Shown one piece after another: positions 33,634 to 44,917 of a DNA stretch of 64,000 nucleotides. The translations under genes and the position numbers were made by a program. Position 1 is the stretch's first letter. Each line of letters opens with the position of its first letter. Under the pieces are notes generated by a model. It saw only the letters and a list, made by a program, of their open reading frames with translations, was not told the DNA's origin and did not search any database. Source of the stretch: Breviolum minutum Mf 1.05b.01 (taxonomy: Eukaryota; Sar; Dinophyceae; Suessiales; Symbiodiniaceae); assembly GCA_000507305.1 (NCBI GenBank), contig DF240445.1, positions 54,463-118,462 on the forward strand. The letters run 5' to 3'.

Positions 33634-33761
33634 GCTCCAGCCACCGCCGGGCAACTATCGCCCGGCCAAAGATCCGGAGAACACGACGGACGAAGAACGC
33701 ATGGAACGTCGAAAAGTGGCGAGTCTGGCAGGACGAGTTTGGCTGAAACTAAAGAATGATG
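33634..33761 (+). CDS. Charged exon, unrecognised gene
   Basis: This GC-rich block reads LQPPPGNYRPAKDPENTTDE, ERMERRKVASLAGRVWLKLK, ND and ends at G|GTCAAC. The leftover base joins 34299 in phase. The acceptor may be CCTAAG or CATAAG 15 bp upstream. A second frame (SNQQLTTDLHAHKDLHPKAP) is also open. Confidence 0.5.
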
Positions 33762-34298
33762 GTCAACACTTGTTTGAAGGAGTGTTTGAAGGCAGACATG
33801 TCACAAGTTGTTCATTGTCAAAAGTCTGAGATATGTACAGTATACATGTCCTCATATACTGTGTATATATAGATTCATATTTGAATATAAATATTTTGAT
33901 AAACAGATTTAGGGAGAGAGAGTCCATACCGATGACGGTTAACATGCAAACTTGCGACACCAACTTCGATCCAATTTCTTTATTCTCAATAGCCAAGTAC
34001 CCGTGCTTTTGAGGCCCAAAGCTGCTACGGGTTGGTTATGTTGGCGGAGATGAAGTATAACGCTCCAAACTTCAACATGAGAATTCAACATGCGTAGGAA
34101 CATGTCGAGGTTGCAAACACACAGAGACACAACGTATTACATATAGTTTGTTGAGTCTACTGGATACTATTAAATTTAGTTAAATTTGTTCACTGACAGC
34201 TCATAAAACTCCTGCATCCACATGACTTTTCTTTTTTTTACACTTGTTTTCCAATGTTTGCATCCTGCATTCGTGTCGTTCAATTTGTGTAGCTGTAG

Positions 34299-34492
34299 CA
34301 CTCCAACGTCAACCAATGGCTATGGCAACGTGGTGGCTAATGCTGATACCATTGATCTTGAAAGGCTGCGATGAACTGGAAGAGGCCGAGCCGGTTGAAC
34401 CACTCAGTCAACCCACCTGGAGTTGGTGGGCTGTTAGAGAGGGTTGCAACTCTCTTCCAAAAGCTTATCGAAAAAACCTAAGGTCAGATTGA
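34299..34492 (+). CDS. Exon with hydrophobic segment
   Basis: The acceptor AGCTGTAG is in phase with 33761. The frame reads LQRQPMAMATWWLMLIPLIL, KGCDELEEAEPVEPLSQPTW onward. WWLMLIPLIL could be part of a membrane segment, followed by an acidic stretch. It ends either at TGA (34490-34492) or at a donor such as AG|GTCAGA (34483). A second short frame (TSTNGYGNVVANADTIDLER) is also open. Confidence 0.45.
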
Positions 34493-34862
34493 GACCGAAA
34501 TACTATAGGAACAAATCAAATGGAAGAGATTTTGAAGTTCCTCAAAATCACCAGGTTTCATTAAGGATTTGATACTTTGAAGGGCAAATAGGACCACAGA
34601 TTATTTTTCAATCATCACCTTTGCCAGCAGATGTGGATATTCTCAACATGTCCCGAAGGAAAGAGTCAAAATTTTAGGCTAGAAAAAGGGTTCAGGGTCA
34701 TTACAATCTCTAGACACACACGCACACACACACACAATCAAATACCGTATATCCTTTCTTTATATACAGTATACAGTATACATATCTAATGTCATAGAGT
34801 CATACTTTACCAAGTCTTGCAGGGCCTCACTACAACAAGCAGCTTGCCTCTTCCATGGCTAG

Positions 34863-34955
34863 GCCGCACCCCGGAGCTGGGCATTGGAACAGCTGAACGA
34901 ACTGCAGAAGTTACGTCTGTGCGATGCCAAAAGCATCGCATCCTGGCGGACAAAG
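34863..34955 (+). CDS. Exon, 3' end of unrecognised gene (1 of 3)
   Basis: CATGGCTAG is followed by 31 phase-0 codons (AAPRSWALEQLNELQKLRLC, DAKSIASWRTK) and AAG|GTCAAA. LEQLNELQKLRL is a short leucine-zipper-like helix. It is phase-linked to 35118. A competing frame from TTGCAG at 34832 is open (GLTTTSSLPLPWLG). Confidence 0.6.
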
Positions 34956-35117
34956 GTCAAAAGATGATCCAAAAAATGATTTGAGATTAGTGGCAGCCCT
35001 GAAGAGTGTAGAAGATCCCATCTTTTGGACTGGACTGTGAAAAACATTCCGGTGTTAGATTTTACGTGTGAGACCGTTTGAGGGCCAGGATGTGAGGGAC
35101 ACGCCTTACACAGCAAG

Positions 35118-35232
35118 GAGAAGCTCCTTTACATCGCCTGTGCCCAGGTCTTGGCTGCTCCACGTTGGGAGAACAACGCGCCGGCTTTGCCTAAGAATGC
35201 TGAAGTGTTGAGATCCAAAGCGCCAAAGGCCT
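35118..35232 (+). CDS. Exon, 3' end of unrecognised gene (2 of 3)
   Basis: CACAGCAAG is followed by EKLLYIACAQVLAAPRWENN, APALPKNAEVLRSKAPKA and a perfect GTGAGT donor at 35233, leaving one base. Its phases match both neighbours. Confidence 0.65.
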
Positions 35233-35377
35233 GTGAGTTGAGTTGTTTTCTGATGAGCAGTCTGACCAAAGTTAATCTAGATTCTGATAGTGTGCCTGAT
35301 GTGATATAGAAACAGTTTGAGAAGAAAACATGTTGTTGTTTTTTTTTTCCGGATGTTCTCTGGCCCTAAGCCTGCAG

Positions 35378-35439
35378 TACTGGCTGTAAGAACAAGAGAA
35401 CAAAGAGACTTCTGTCGAGGCTACTCACCCCAGCTTTAA
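35378..35439 (+). CDS. Terminal exon of unrecognised gene (3 of 3)
   Basis: AAGCCTGCAG supplies two bases that complete the codon from 35232. The frame LAVRTREQRDFCRGYSPQL then stops at TAA. The three-exon chain 34863-35439 is fully phase-consistent. Confidence 0.55.
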
Positions 35440-36083
35440 GGGCTAAAAGGAGACCCAACGAATGTGAGTGACTCATCCAGATACCATTTGGTGCCTTTTT
35501 TATTTCGGAGATCAAAGGTACCATCTATGAGCTAGTGGTTGTGAGCGCGTAGGGTCCATGTATGTCCATGTAGGAGGTAGCACCATTTTGGTGCTACAGC
35601 AACTGAGGGTTCTGTTTTCCAATACCGTAAATTGAAGGCTGCTGCCATCATCTTACATTTCCCAAAACCAAAAGGCAACGACCCCTCGGCATAGGTTTTG
35701 TTTGTCATGTTCGCTGCCGGAGAGGTGTTGGAGAACGCTAGCTTGGAACACCAACATGGTAGGCACCATTGTGTGATTGTCGGCCGGTGCGGAAAAGTCA
35801 ACATGAATTGTGCCGAATTGGTATCATGGGGGCGATTCGATTTGCGATTCTCCATACATGTTCGATTTATTTATGTGCTGTCGCTTTTTCAGCGCCGGAT
35901 ACCACAAAAAGATACAATAAGTGCATGGATGCAGTAGCTTTTCGCCTTTCGTAACCTAATTTCAGAATAATGTGCCCCGCAGGGTTCAAGCTACATCAAC
36001 CCCCCCAAAGCTGAAATTCAGTTGAAGCAATTTCTTTGAAACTTATGCTTTACGCCTCAACCATCTCTTGGTGTTTGGTGCAG

Positions 36084-36200
36084 GCTAGGGTTGCTGAAGG
36101 ATGGAAGTTGCTGCAAATTGGAACCTACACCTCTACCAGCACGGGGCCTCTCCAAGAAGGTGGGCCAACGGGGGGCACTTGTTTGCGGCAGCCTGTCTTG
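36084..36200 (+). CDS. Exon, unrecognised gene
   Basis: TTTGGTGCAG opens 39 phase-0 codons (ARVAEGWKLLQIGTYTSTST, GPLQEGGPTGGTCLRQPVL) to a GTAGGC donor. A shorter version ending at 36159 (G|GTGGGC) fits the phase of 36356. Confidence 0.55.
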
Positions 36201-36355
36201 GTAGGCTTTGTAAGATTACAGATTCCTGGGTTGCCCTTGCTACATAAATGAAATGCCATTTGAGGTTTGTGACGCCTGCAGGTTCTTGACAGGTCACAAA
36301 ATTTGGAAAACATGTGTATTTCAGATTTGTTTCATAGTAAAGTTTCTTAGTTCAG

Positions 36356-36483
36356 TATCCGCACGCTTCTCCCCCATGGTACCGGAAGGAAAAATCTTTT
36401 TTTCCAGCCTTGGCACCGAATCAGCTTTGTCGCAGAGAGTTGCATACAGGAAATGCACATGGATGGCTGCTACCTTGAAGTAG
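36356..36483 (+). CDS. Exon, possibly terminal
   Basis: TTAGTTCAG opens SARFSPMVPEGKIFFSSLGT, ESALSQRVAYRKCTWMAATL, K and TAG. It is in phase with the shorter form of the previous exon. Confidence 0.45.
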
Positions 36484-36633
36484 CCGCATACCATGGACCA
36501 TCATGGACCCAATCCAAGATTTTGTATATGGATATCCACGTGTTGAACATGTCATGTGTGGTTTCTATAGCATTTAAGGATACATGTGTTCTTCCCTCCC
36601 TATGTCGGGTTGGTCCCATTTCCCTCTCTGCAG

Positions 36634-36738
36634 GAGCGGATGGAATCACATCGAGGTTTCAGTTTCAGCAGCCGCGATAGCGAAGCGATTGATATCGATC
36701 GCGTGCAGGACAGCTGTTGGGGGCAACTTGTTGAGTAG
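36634..36738 (+). CDS. Exon, possibly terminal
   Basis: The acceptor TCCCTCTCTGCAG is excellent. The phase-0 frame ERMESHRGFSFSSRDSEAID, IDRVQDSCWGQLVE ends at TAG, or at a CTT|GTTGAG donor just before it. It is coding-like and highly charged. Confidence 0.6.
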   Translation, partial: ERMESHRGFSFSSRDSEAIDIDRVQDSCWGQLVE

Positions 36739-38011
36739 TTTGTTTTTGTTTTTGGGGAGGCCCTGGCACCCGCCCCACAAGATATTTCGGTTGAATTTAT
36801 ATTTGTCAAGTTGGCAAAAATTGTTGTTTTTTTCTCTTCTTGATCTTCTTGCTGCTTGCTTTCACTTTGGCTGTGTTTCTTTAATTTTTGCACCCCTTTT
36901 GGTCTGAAAGACATCAACATGAAACCAATCAACCAGCAACAGCACGATCTTTATCTAGAATCTACAAGTACGGCCAGGCTCCCCAAACCAATCCCTAAAT
37001 TTCAAACCCTAAACGTGGAGTGTGGTATGTGTTTGAAGGTGCACTGGAACCATGAAACCCCAAACCAATCCCTAAATTGTGGGGCAAACGAAGGCGCCTG
37101 TGGGTACAAGTACCACCTCTCTTGGCGACTTTCCTAGCAGAATGTTTTGCCATCAGCACAGAATGATGTGTTCGTAGTTAAGCCTTGATGAACACGTCAT
37201 CCAAGATCAGACCAAACAAAACATTTTTCTTTGGTGAGAAAAGTTGAGGAACAGCACGGGGCATCATGAGAAGAAATTGATGCAAATAGTTCCTGTGAGG
37301 CCTGAAGTAGGATGGAAAGCAATACTGGGAGTAGAGATTGATGCAGCAGATAATTTCAAGGATTGGATTGCAGGAAACAATACCCATTTTGAAAACAAGG
37401 ATCTTGCGTTTTCATTCCAGGAGATGCCCCCCGTTCTATCTACTATATCTTGCTTCAGCATTACCCAGCCTTACCCAGTGATTGTTGGGACAGTTCCCCT
37501 AGCCTCTTTGCAGGAAGACGTGCGCTCAGACTTTTGTAAAGCTCGACATGAGACCTATCCTTGTCACATGCCAAAGGTACCTGAGACGCAATATTGAATT
37601 GTGCTGCGCAAGTTCTGGCGCTTCCAAACGGTTTTAGGAGTTGTTGAGTTTTTGTTATGACATAACGTATTTTTAAAATTATTGGGTTAGGGTATTTTAA
37701 CAACACGCAAAATGCGCTAACCACAGCAACATGCCCGGCAGACTATATTTTAGTTTGGTACGAAGTAAGTACCAAGGCACCGGCCATATTTGCGCAACTG
37801 TACACTAGGGCTGGAAGATGAAGATGACTGAAACTCTTCAGTTTTTTGTCACACAAAAGTCCAGTAGATTCAGCAGATGTCTTGGCCAGCATGTAGAATC
37901 CAAATTTTTCCTCTCACCTTCTTCTGGGTGGTGGGTGTTTCAAACATGTTGCTTGTTCACCATTCCTTGGGGAACTGCTCTAATTTGACGATCATTTTGA
38001 CGTTAGGCAAG
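36739..38011. other. Mostly non-coding
   Basis: I see no well-supported exon. A 117-codon open frame at 37244-37597 has a weak coding signal and no recognised family. A 21-bp direct repeat lies at 36981 and 37068. Confidence 0.4.
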
Positions 38012-38059
38012 CGTGGTCATGGTTTTTCACAACGAACACATGCCGACTTTGTGCCTCGG
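38012..38059 (+). CDS. GT27-like N-terminal motif exon (FHNE)
   Basis: Following GTTAGGCAAG, the frame reads VVMVFHNEHMPTLCL and ends at GG|GCAAGC, a GC donor. In polypeptide GalNAc-transferases the first conserved strand reads SVV..FHNE...TLLR just before the LVDD motif, so this is a close match. The expected partner exon (VLLVDD) lies 11.5 kb downstream at 49565, with apparently unrelated exons between. It may be a detached exon, part of a second broken copy, or the true 5' end of a gene with a very long intron. Confidence 0.45.
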
Positions 38060-39884
38060 GCAAGCTTGACGATTTGTGAAGCATTGTCCAAACAAACAAA
38101 GTGATGAATTCCTCAGTTATATCAAAGCCTAAAGGGAAACCAACAAACAATGAAACTCTTTTGTTTCTTTGTTGTTTGGGCACTGCAACGGTCTTTGGCG
38201 GGAAGTTGACATGGGCCAAAATTGGATATGTTTCAGTAATCTTCAAATTAATTTGTTGGACCTTGGATATGTAGCCATGACTAACGTAGAATCAGTTTAA
38301 GTTGACAGCTCACAGACTCACAGTATCTTAGCATGTTTTCTCCAGCTATATGGTATGGAATCGTATGGTATAGTTGGTTCGTCCTGTTTGTGTTTCTGTT
38401 TTTTCACAAACATGAACGCCTTGACGTGTGATAGACTATGCAAGAATTGCACTGCAGTCAAGCATACAAACAATGTTGCATAGCTTTTTGGAATTTTCCT
38501 GATGCAATGAGTCAAGCATTTAAGGCTTCGATCGGTGCATTCTGTGCTAAATTTTTCGCCAGCGCAACTCCTTGAGGAGGCACAAATACAATCAACATTC
38601 TGTACAAAGGTGTTTTGGGAAAGGGGTTACACATTTCAGAGGCCCTAAATCTTAAACTTGCCACCTACTACCTTGAATCAAATCATCATTGGCTATGGGT
38701 ATGGAAGTTTCATTAGATAGCCACAGGGGCTGCAAAGAAACGTTCAATAGATCCATAACCTCTTGATGGATCGGCAGCTAGTAGTTTCTGTTTTTTGCGA
38801 CTGGATTTGAGTACACTGCATGGAATTTGGTTGAAGTTATTGAAAGGGTAATCCAAGTTCAAAACGACTCTATTTCTATAATTCTATACGTATTTCTGTG
38901 AACTTCATAGATCTCCTCACCCGTATAAATGGACGTAGAGTAGGGTGGGTTCTCTCAACAATGCAATCAATTTTTTGTGGCTGAACTGTTGTGGTTGACC
39001 CAGATGTATAGCATTAGCGGATTTCAACCATGCATTGTCTTCCTGAAAGGGATGATTCCTTTAAGTTCACTGATATCGTATGATATTGTGCTCATTAAGT
39101 GCAGGTGAGTTGAAAGTTTAAATCATCTCTTCCTTGACCCCTGGGCAGATCTCAACAAATAGACTCTGAAAAATCCAGCAGGTTTTGTCATGAAGTCAAG
39201 TTCTAAATTCCGCCCGTTAGGAATCATGTTTCCTGGTTGTTCAACCCACCCCTTTTGTAATGCCCCTAAACATAGCAGTTTAAGAAGAGATTATTGACCA
39301 CTTGTGTCCCTTACCAATGTTTGGGCTTCAAGAGTCAAGGTGTCAAAGTACATTGAATCGGAACATAGCATTGGACCGTGCTGAAATCCTCAATTGCCCA
39401 GGATACAGGAAAGATCATCATATCTTTAGAATAGATATTACCAAGATGCCCATTTGTTCCTAGCCATGGTTCAGTGTAACTTGATTGTAATATATAGTGT
39501 AAAGCAAACTAACACACACCTTATTTTCCATTGATTGGGATGGATTTTTTGGGGGAAAGGGTGGGAGAAGGTACCTATCAACTGGTTGTTTTGGGCAGCC
39601 GAACAATCCGCTGCAACCTTTTGAAAGGTCAAGTTCTGCGGCTGAGTGTCGTTAATTATCACATATTGTGCCTTTGTGGGCCTTTTTTTGTATGTCAGTG
39701 TATGTCAGTATATCAGTTTAAGATATCAGTTGTTTGATCATTTTTAACCAACACTAAGAATGAAACAATATGATGCTTGTATGTTTGGTGTGGAGACTGT
39801 GCAACTAATGTAGTTGTTCTCAATCGCAGTGGGAAATTAGGAAAGTCATCAATATGACATGTTCATTTTCACCGCTGAATTCAG
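38060..39884. other. No supported exon
   Basis: AT-rich sequence, stops in all frames, no repeat family or RNA gene recognised. Confidence 0.45.
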
Positions 39885-40074
39885 TCCCTAGAAGATCTGT
39901 TTCGCGAAACGGCGAAACGATCATCGTCATGCTCCAACGTTGCGCTGTTTCCAACGCATGTTGCCCCAAACTTAGTGAAGAAGCAACTTGAATCAGTATT
40001 ATGGGTCAGGCGCTGGTGGGACTTTTGCGTCGATGAACCGACCCCCACCAATGACCATATACACCAACGTACAA
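39885..40074 (+). CDS. Exon, 3' part of unrecognised gene (1 of 3)
   Basis: CTGAATTCAG is followed by 63 phase-0 codons with no ATG-initiated alternative: SLEDLFRETAKRSSSCSNVA, LFPTHVAPNLVKKQLESVLW, VRRWWDFCVDEPTPTNDHIH, QRT. The donor A|GTAATA at 40075 (or C|GTACAA at 40069) leaves one base, matching 40761. Without splicing the frame stops at 40094. Confidence 0.6.
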
Positions 40075-40556
40075 GTAATACCATGACCAAATGAAGCTGT
40101 TTTTGATTATGAAGGTCAGTTCTTCGGAAACTGAACTTCAATTGTTTCACAACAGTTTTTTGTTATATAACTCAACTTCATATTTCGAACATCGTCCTTG
40201 ATAGGTGGTGAAGAATAAACAACTTTGAACATGACAATTCATTCATGTGTCTTCGAAGAAAATGTTGAATATATGTTGGTTTTCAAAGGCCAAGTCACAG
40301 CTCTTGATAAGCCTTATGGAAGGCTTCTTGTGAAAACTCTACTATGTATATGGGTTCTTTACAAGATAGACAACTTGGATATGCTTACTGCAATCTTCTA
40401 GTTAGGACTTGATGTGTTGTTGATTGCCTCGGGAAAACCTGAGCAAACTTTCGTTTGGTGTTGAGTACATTGCATTCGACCAAGGCAGTGAACAAAGCAT
40501 TCTACCAATTCCATCCAATTTTTCTAATGTGTCTTTGGAAGATGACACTATTTCAG

Positions 40557-40652
40557 GAGCACATATTTGCCTTGACACATGAACCCCAGCACCTTGTGTT
40601 GACCCGGCGATCGAGGATTTCACCGGCTTCAATGCTTCTTGGATCTATTTGA
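40557..40652 (+). CDS. Candidate exon, alternative or minor
   Basis: CTATTTCAG opens 31 phase-0 codons (EHIFALTHEPQHLVLTRRSR, ISPASMLLGSI) then TGA. It does not fit the phase chain 40074 to 40761, so it could be an alternative terminal exon. Confidence 0.35.
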   Translation, partial: EHIFALTHEPQHLVLTRRSRISPASMLLGSI

Positions 40653-40760
40653 AATTTTGTTCTTAGTTTCTACCACAGTGCAGTACCATTGAGGAATTTG
40701 TATGCCATTTGTTTTGTTATTGATACTTTCATTCGATGTATTTGTTTTTTCCTTCTCCAG

Positions 40761-40881
40761 TGGATCTTCAACGAAAACCTGAGGCCTTTGGTAACGCTCA
40801 GATGTATTTGACCCCTTTCATGTACGATCCATCGGCACCTTTAAACTACGGGGAGGAGCACTCTCTGCGATCATCGGGGAG
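40761..40881 (+). CDS. Exon, 3' part of unrecognised gene (2 of 3)
   Basis: The strong acceptor TTTTTTCCTTCTCCAG opens DLQRKPEAFGNAQMYLTPFM, YDPSAPLNYGEEHSLRSSG and ends at AG|GTGAAA. Both phases match neighbours. Confidence 0.7.
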
Positions 40882-41110
40882 GTGAAACCTGGAGTGGTAT
40901 TTTGTTGAAAACCATACCGTTTTTCACAAGGATTTGAATTGAAAGGTAAAAAATCGTTTATATCATAGATGTTTTTAGTTTGAATTTGAAATATCAAAAG
41001 TTGGATCATGCTTTAGTTGATGTTTATAGATGTATATATTTATATATACACATTTGATTTTTTATTGAATAAGTTTCTTTTTCTTTTTAATTTGTACCAT
41101 CTTCCAAAAG

Positions 41111-41198
41111 GCACCGTGGAGATCCCATCGTTTTTTTAGCCGTTGATTCCGTCAGGAGGGTGATTTGGGAGACTTTCCACCAGGAGCATTGGCATTGA
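41111..41198 (+). CDS. Terminal exon (3 of 3)
   Basis: CTTCCAAAAG supplies the one base needed by 40881. The frame HRGDPIVFLAVDSVRRVIWE then TFHQEHWH and TGA is protein-like. The three-exon chain is phase-consistent. Family unknown. Confidence 0.6.
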
Positions 41199-41250
41199 TG
41201 TGCCTCAGACGATGAAATTGTGGTTGTTGAAATGTCTATCATGCGTATAA

Positions 41251-41348
41251 CTAGGTGGTGGTTTCAAATATTTTTTATTTTCACGCTTATTTGGGGAGGA
41301 TTCCCATTTTGACTAGTATTTTTCAGATGGGTTGAAACCACCAACTAG
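41251..41348. mobile_element. MITE, family M3 (TIR CTAG.TGGTGGTTTCAA)
   Basis: Left end CTAGGTGGTGGTTTCAAA and right end GGGTTGAAACCACCAACTAG face each other over 98 bp. A solo right end, GGTTGAAACCATCAACTAG, lies at about 44069-44087. Confidence 0.75.
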
Positions 41349-42126
41349 ACAACTTCCCCCAAAAAAGGAACAAGATTAGCAAATGCAATGTACTTGCAAT
41401 ATGAATATGTTCCGTTGGTATATTTTTTTCTGTTTTGTTGGGATATTTTATGATCTCTATAGTTAGGTTAGAGTAGCACCAATTTGCAAAAAACTCTGGC
41501 ACTCCTTAGAGAGTATATTCAGACAGAGCTAAATCCAACCAGGAGTGGATATGGATGTAGGTGTTGCTTTGTTTTTGTTGGGGTGGGGTGTGTTTCAGTT
41601 ATCTTGCTGGACTGAATAATACATAGATATTAAAGTAACTACCTGGGAACAGTTTCAGCATCACTTCTGAAGTGTCTATTCTTTTGGAATATTTGTTCTT
41701 TGTGGAGATTCCGATGGGAGTTCCGCAAAGCATTGTTTTCAACCATCACTTAAAAACAAGTTACGGTCAAGTAAAGGGATATTATTTTGTGAAGATGTTG
41801 GCTCCATGTAGTGAGTTGGCCCGGGATTTGACATAATTATGTCTTTTCCCTGGCACGTGATCGTCACATCCTAATACAATCACATACTGTGATTCTTAAT
41901 CGAGGGGTATCCTGATTCCAGTTCCAAAGGAATTGAATGACAATCATTCTGATTTGCTTATAGTGCTGGCTTGTCAATATAGGGACTAAGTGTAAGCGGC
42001 CTTAAGCATTAAAAAAGAAGCCACCATGATTCTCTATAAATGGACTTGAAACATTGAACCACGATGCGATTTGTTGAAAGTGCCATGTGTGATTCAAGTG
42101 TTATGTGACTACCTTAATGCTACCAG

Positions 42127-42329
42127 ATGTTGGCATGCCCAGCCTTCAGGGATTATGGGCTCATTCGGTTGGGCATAGATTTCCAGCTGCCAGGTATGAT
42201 CCTCCTATCGATGATGACTTGGACAGTCCCAGCGACTGGACCCATGGAGATGCCGGGCTTCTCAACGGAGCCGGTCGCGGTGGAAAGCGACGTGGTCGGC
42301 AACCGTTTGATCTTAGGATTGAAATCAAG
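42127..42329 (+). CDS. Asp- and Gly/Arg-rich exon
   Basis: After AATGCTACCAG the frame phased to 42834 reads VGMPSLQGLWAHSVGHRFPA, ARYDPPIDDDLDSPSDWTHG, DAGLLNGAGRGGKRRGRQPF, DLRIEIK and ends at a perfect GTGAGT. GAGRGGKRRGR is an RGG-type, nucleic-acid-binding-like stretch. A second long frame (MPGFSTEPVAVESDVVGNRL) is open but ends at TGA. Confidence 0.55.
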
Positions 42330-42833
42330 GTGAGTTTAATATGAAAGGACATGCTGGTTGTTTTTTCCAGCTAAGTATGTATACTGTATAATTATTTGCT
42401 GATCATGTTTTCCAACAGAAACAAAACAAACCTTGAAAACAACAATATTATGAATAACCAGAAATGGTTGGGAGCATTTCAGTATTATTCTTGGTGTTTT
42501 TTCTCGCTGTGAAACAATGGGGATGAGAGGCTTGGTGGGTTTAACTCCTTGAACATGGACCCACTTTTAAAGGCCAAGGAAATGACATGGATGAAAAGAC
42601 TCTTGTTTTGACAGAATGACCCAATCTCTGATCATAATTGCGAGTTATTTTCCGTTTTCCTATGCACCAGCCTTTACAAGATGTTGCTTCAAAGAGTATA
42701 TAGATGTATATACTTGTTTGTTAGGAGTCCACTTTTAGATGTTTCTTTTTACTTTTCGTATACAAATTCTGTGTGCCCCGAGTCTCAAATGCCTTAATTG
42801 ATACCTCCAACATTCCCCTTTCTTGTACCGTAG

Positions 42834-42941
42834 CTCTCACCCAAGGCGGAGTTGTCGATGGAGGGTTCAGGCCCTATATGGAATTGGGACCTGATGCAAG
42901 ATGTTTTTTTGCTGAAGGAAAAGTGGACCAGTTGGAATTGG
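42834..42941 (+). CDS. Trp-rich exon
   Basis: TTGTACCGTAG is followed by 36 phase-0 codons (LSPKAELSMEGSGPIWNWDL, MQDVFLLKEKWTSWNW) and a GTTGAT donor. It is phase-linked to 42329. Confidence 0.55.
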
Positions 42942-43872
42942 GTTGATATTTATATATCTATGTATATATATATATATGTATATGATAAATGTATGCAAGT
43001 ATATTACAGATTGTAGGCAAGCATGATTGATTATTTTTACAGTTGATTTGTTGTTACTTTGTGAATGCAAATGATTTGCGGATGTTTTTTATGCTAAGAC
43101 GTTTGTTTGCCATGAACAGTTGTACTGCTGTAGAATCATTGGATTGATCCTTGGAGGTCCATGATGCAACATATGCAAAGTTGATAAGCATAGGTCCCAA
43201 TCTTTTTTTCCGTCCTGTTCAACAAAAAGCATCACCATGGTGTTTATGGGAGCCACTGAGGACACCATTGATCTGATCAATTCCATCCAAATCCTACAAC
43301 CATTCATTTCCTTTTTGGGAAAGAACCAAGCTTTTGGAGCTTTTACTATGTGAGGTGTATTAGTTATAGTAGATAATATATGCATAAACCTGTACATAGA
43401 TATGTATATATATATATACATACATATTAATACATATTATACATTTATTTGCTGTAGTAGAGATGGATTGACAGAACATTTCATTGACTAAAGTATGTCA
43501 ATCATCCAGTCTCCTCTCTTTCCATGTTTAGTGAACAGCCATCGTGATGGTCCTGAAAGTACGTGTGTATGCCACTTGTGTAAACTTAAAGATTGCTAAA
43601 GATACTGTAGTTTTGCGCAACAACACATTCTATACTTGCAAGGCATTTTGAATCACATTCATGTACATGTCATTATATGCGTATATGTATATATTTATCA
43701 GTTGATGTTGATTTGTTTATAGTGTTTTTTTTACACATGATATCAAATCATGTTCATTTGTTTTTCATGTGTTTCTCATTTGTTTTCATTTGTCATTATG
43801 CATCTATACAGATGTATCATGTTCTATCATGTTGTTTGGTTCCAAGTTGCCTTTCAAACAAAAGCCTCGCAG

Positions 43873-43962
43873 GGTCGATGCCTCGCCAGCTGCAAAGGAG
43901 TTTGGGAGTTTTTCGGGGAGCGAGGAATGGTGGTTACCAGCTATCGGTTCCTCAATCTATCA
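43873..43962 (+). CDS. Exon, unrecognised
   Basis: GCCTCGCAG opens VDASPAAKEFGSFSGSEEWW then LPAIGSSIY to CA|GTGATG. The block is open in all three frames, so the frame is chosen on composition only. Confidence 0.4.
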
Positions 43963-44669
43963 GTGATGTTTTTTGATCTAAGTGATGTTTTTTTATCTCT
44001 TTTTATTCCTGTTTTCAACTCTACTTGGGGAAATATTCACTCTTATGTTGACTAATCTTTCTCAAGTGGGTTGAAACCATCAACTAGGGATATATATATA
44101 TATATGATATGTATATAGATAGATACGTATATATGATAACCATATTGTTGAAATGGAAGCAGTGAAGAACTACAGATTTCCGAGGATTGAATAGGGGAGC
44201 TATTTGTGATACCAACTATATTTATTGGAGAAATCAGCATGGTTTTACATGTTTGATAGGCATAGGGACTCGCCAAAAGCATGCATGAATTGAACCTATG
44301 CTAAATACGCAGGTCATTTACCGAAAGCATGTTGGTTCAATCTTTTTCACTCTTCATATTTTGAAGTTTGACCCGTGGCCATGTTGTTGTGAAAGTTGCC
44401 CAAGATGTTGATAGGTGCCACACATTACTGGTTTCAATGTTGATGCCGCTTATCCCTTGACTTTTTGAGTCTTAACTTTTAACAAGAAGTATATAACCAA
44501 ACACAACATCGTAATCATATACTTCACCTGTTTGGGATTACACACCATTTTATCGAGCAGCTGGACATGAATTCAAAAGTCATAAGGTCCGAAAGGTCTA
44601 ACTCTATAGGGAACAAGCCTCGAATTTATCGTTTGGTCGAAGTTTCAAAGTTGGTTGCCTTTTTTTCAG

Positions 44670-44753
44670 GGAAGTTTTACCGCCTTTTCAGTGGCCAAAA
44701 ACATGACGGAAATGCAAAGCTCTATCAAGAAAAAAATCACCAAGATGATTACC
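44670..44753 (+). CDS. Helical exon with possible GA donor
   Basis: The excellent acceptor CTTTTTTTCAG opens GSFTAFSVAKNMTEMQSSIK then KKITKMIT. The frame stops at TAA three codons later unless ACC|GAATAA is used as a GA donor, which would join 44829 in phase 0 with a 75-bp intron. Confidence 0.5.
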
Positions 44754-44828
44754 GAATAACTACAGCAAATATAAACAATGTTTCACCAACAAACATGTTT
44801 TTTCTAACAACGAAATCTTTGCCAACAG

Positions 44829-44917
44829 CTGAAACAACAAAAGCTGTGTGCCCACCCGACCCACCAGGATCGATGTGGACAATTTGGAGCAGAGTATTGC
44901 ACCACCGATCCACCGAG
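44829..44917 (+). CDS. Cys-containing exon
   Basis: TTTGCCAACAG opens LKQQKLCAHPTHQDRCGQFG then AEYCTTDPP to AG|GTTTAT. It is coding-like in phase 0, with three cysteines and two histidines, but not a clear zinc-finger spacing. Confidence 0.5.

Noticed and set aside
35532..35855. Minus-strand open frame opposite a possible + exon (MFAAGEVLENASLEHQH)
   Set aside because: Both strands are open and neither has convincing splice sites, so neither was called.
37244..37597. 117-residue + strand open frame (GWKAILGVEIDAADNFKDWI)
   Set aside because: Some protein-like character, but AT-rich codons, no splice evidence and no recognised family; possibly a decayed element.
43089..43421. 110-residue minus-strand frame with some protein-like character
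   Set aside because: No splice context, no recognised family and all other genes are on the + strand; kept out for lack of support.
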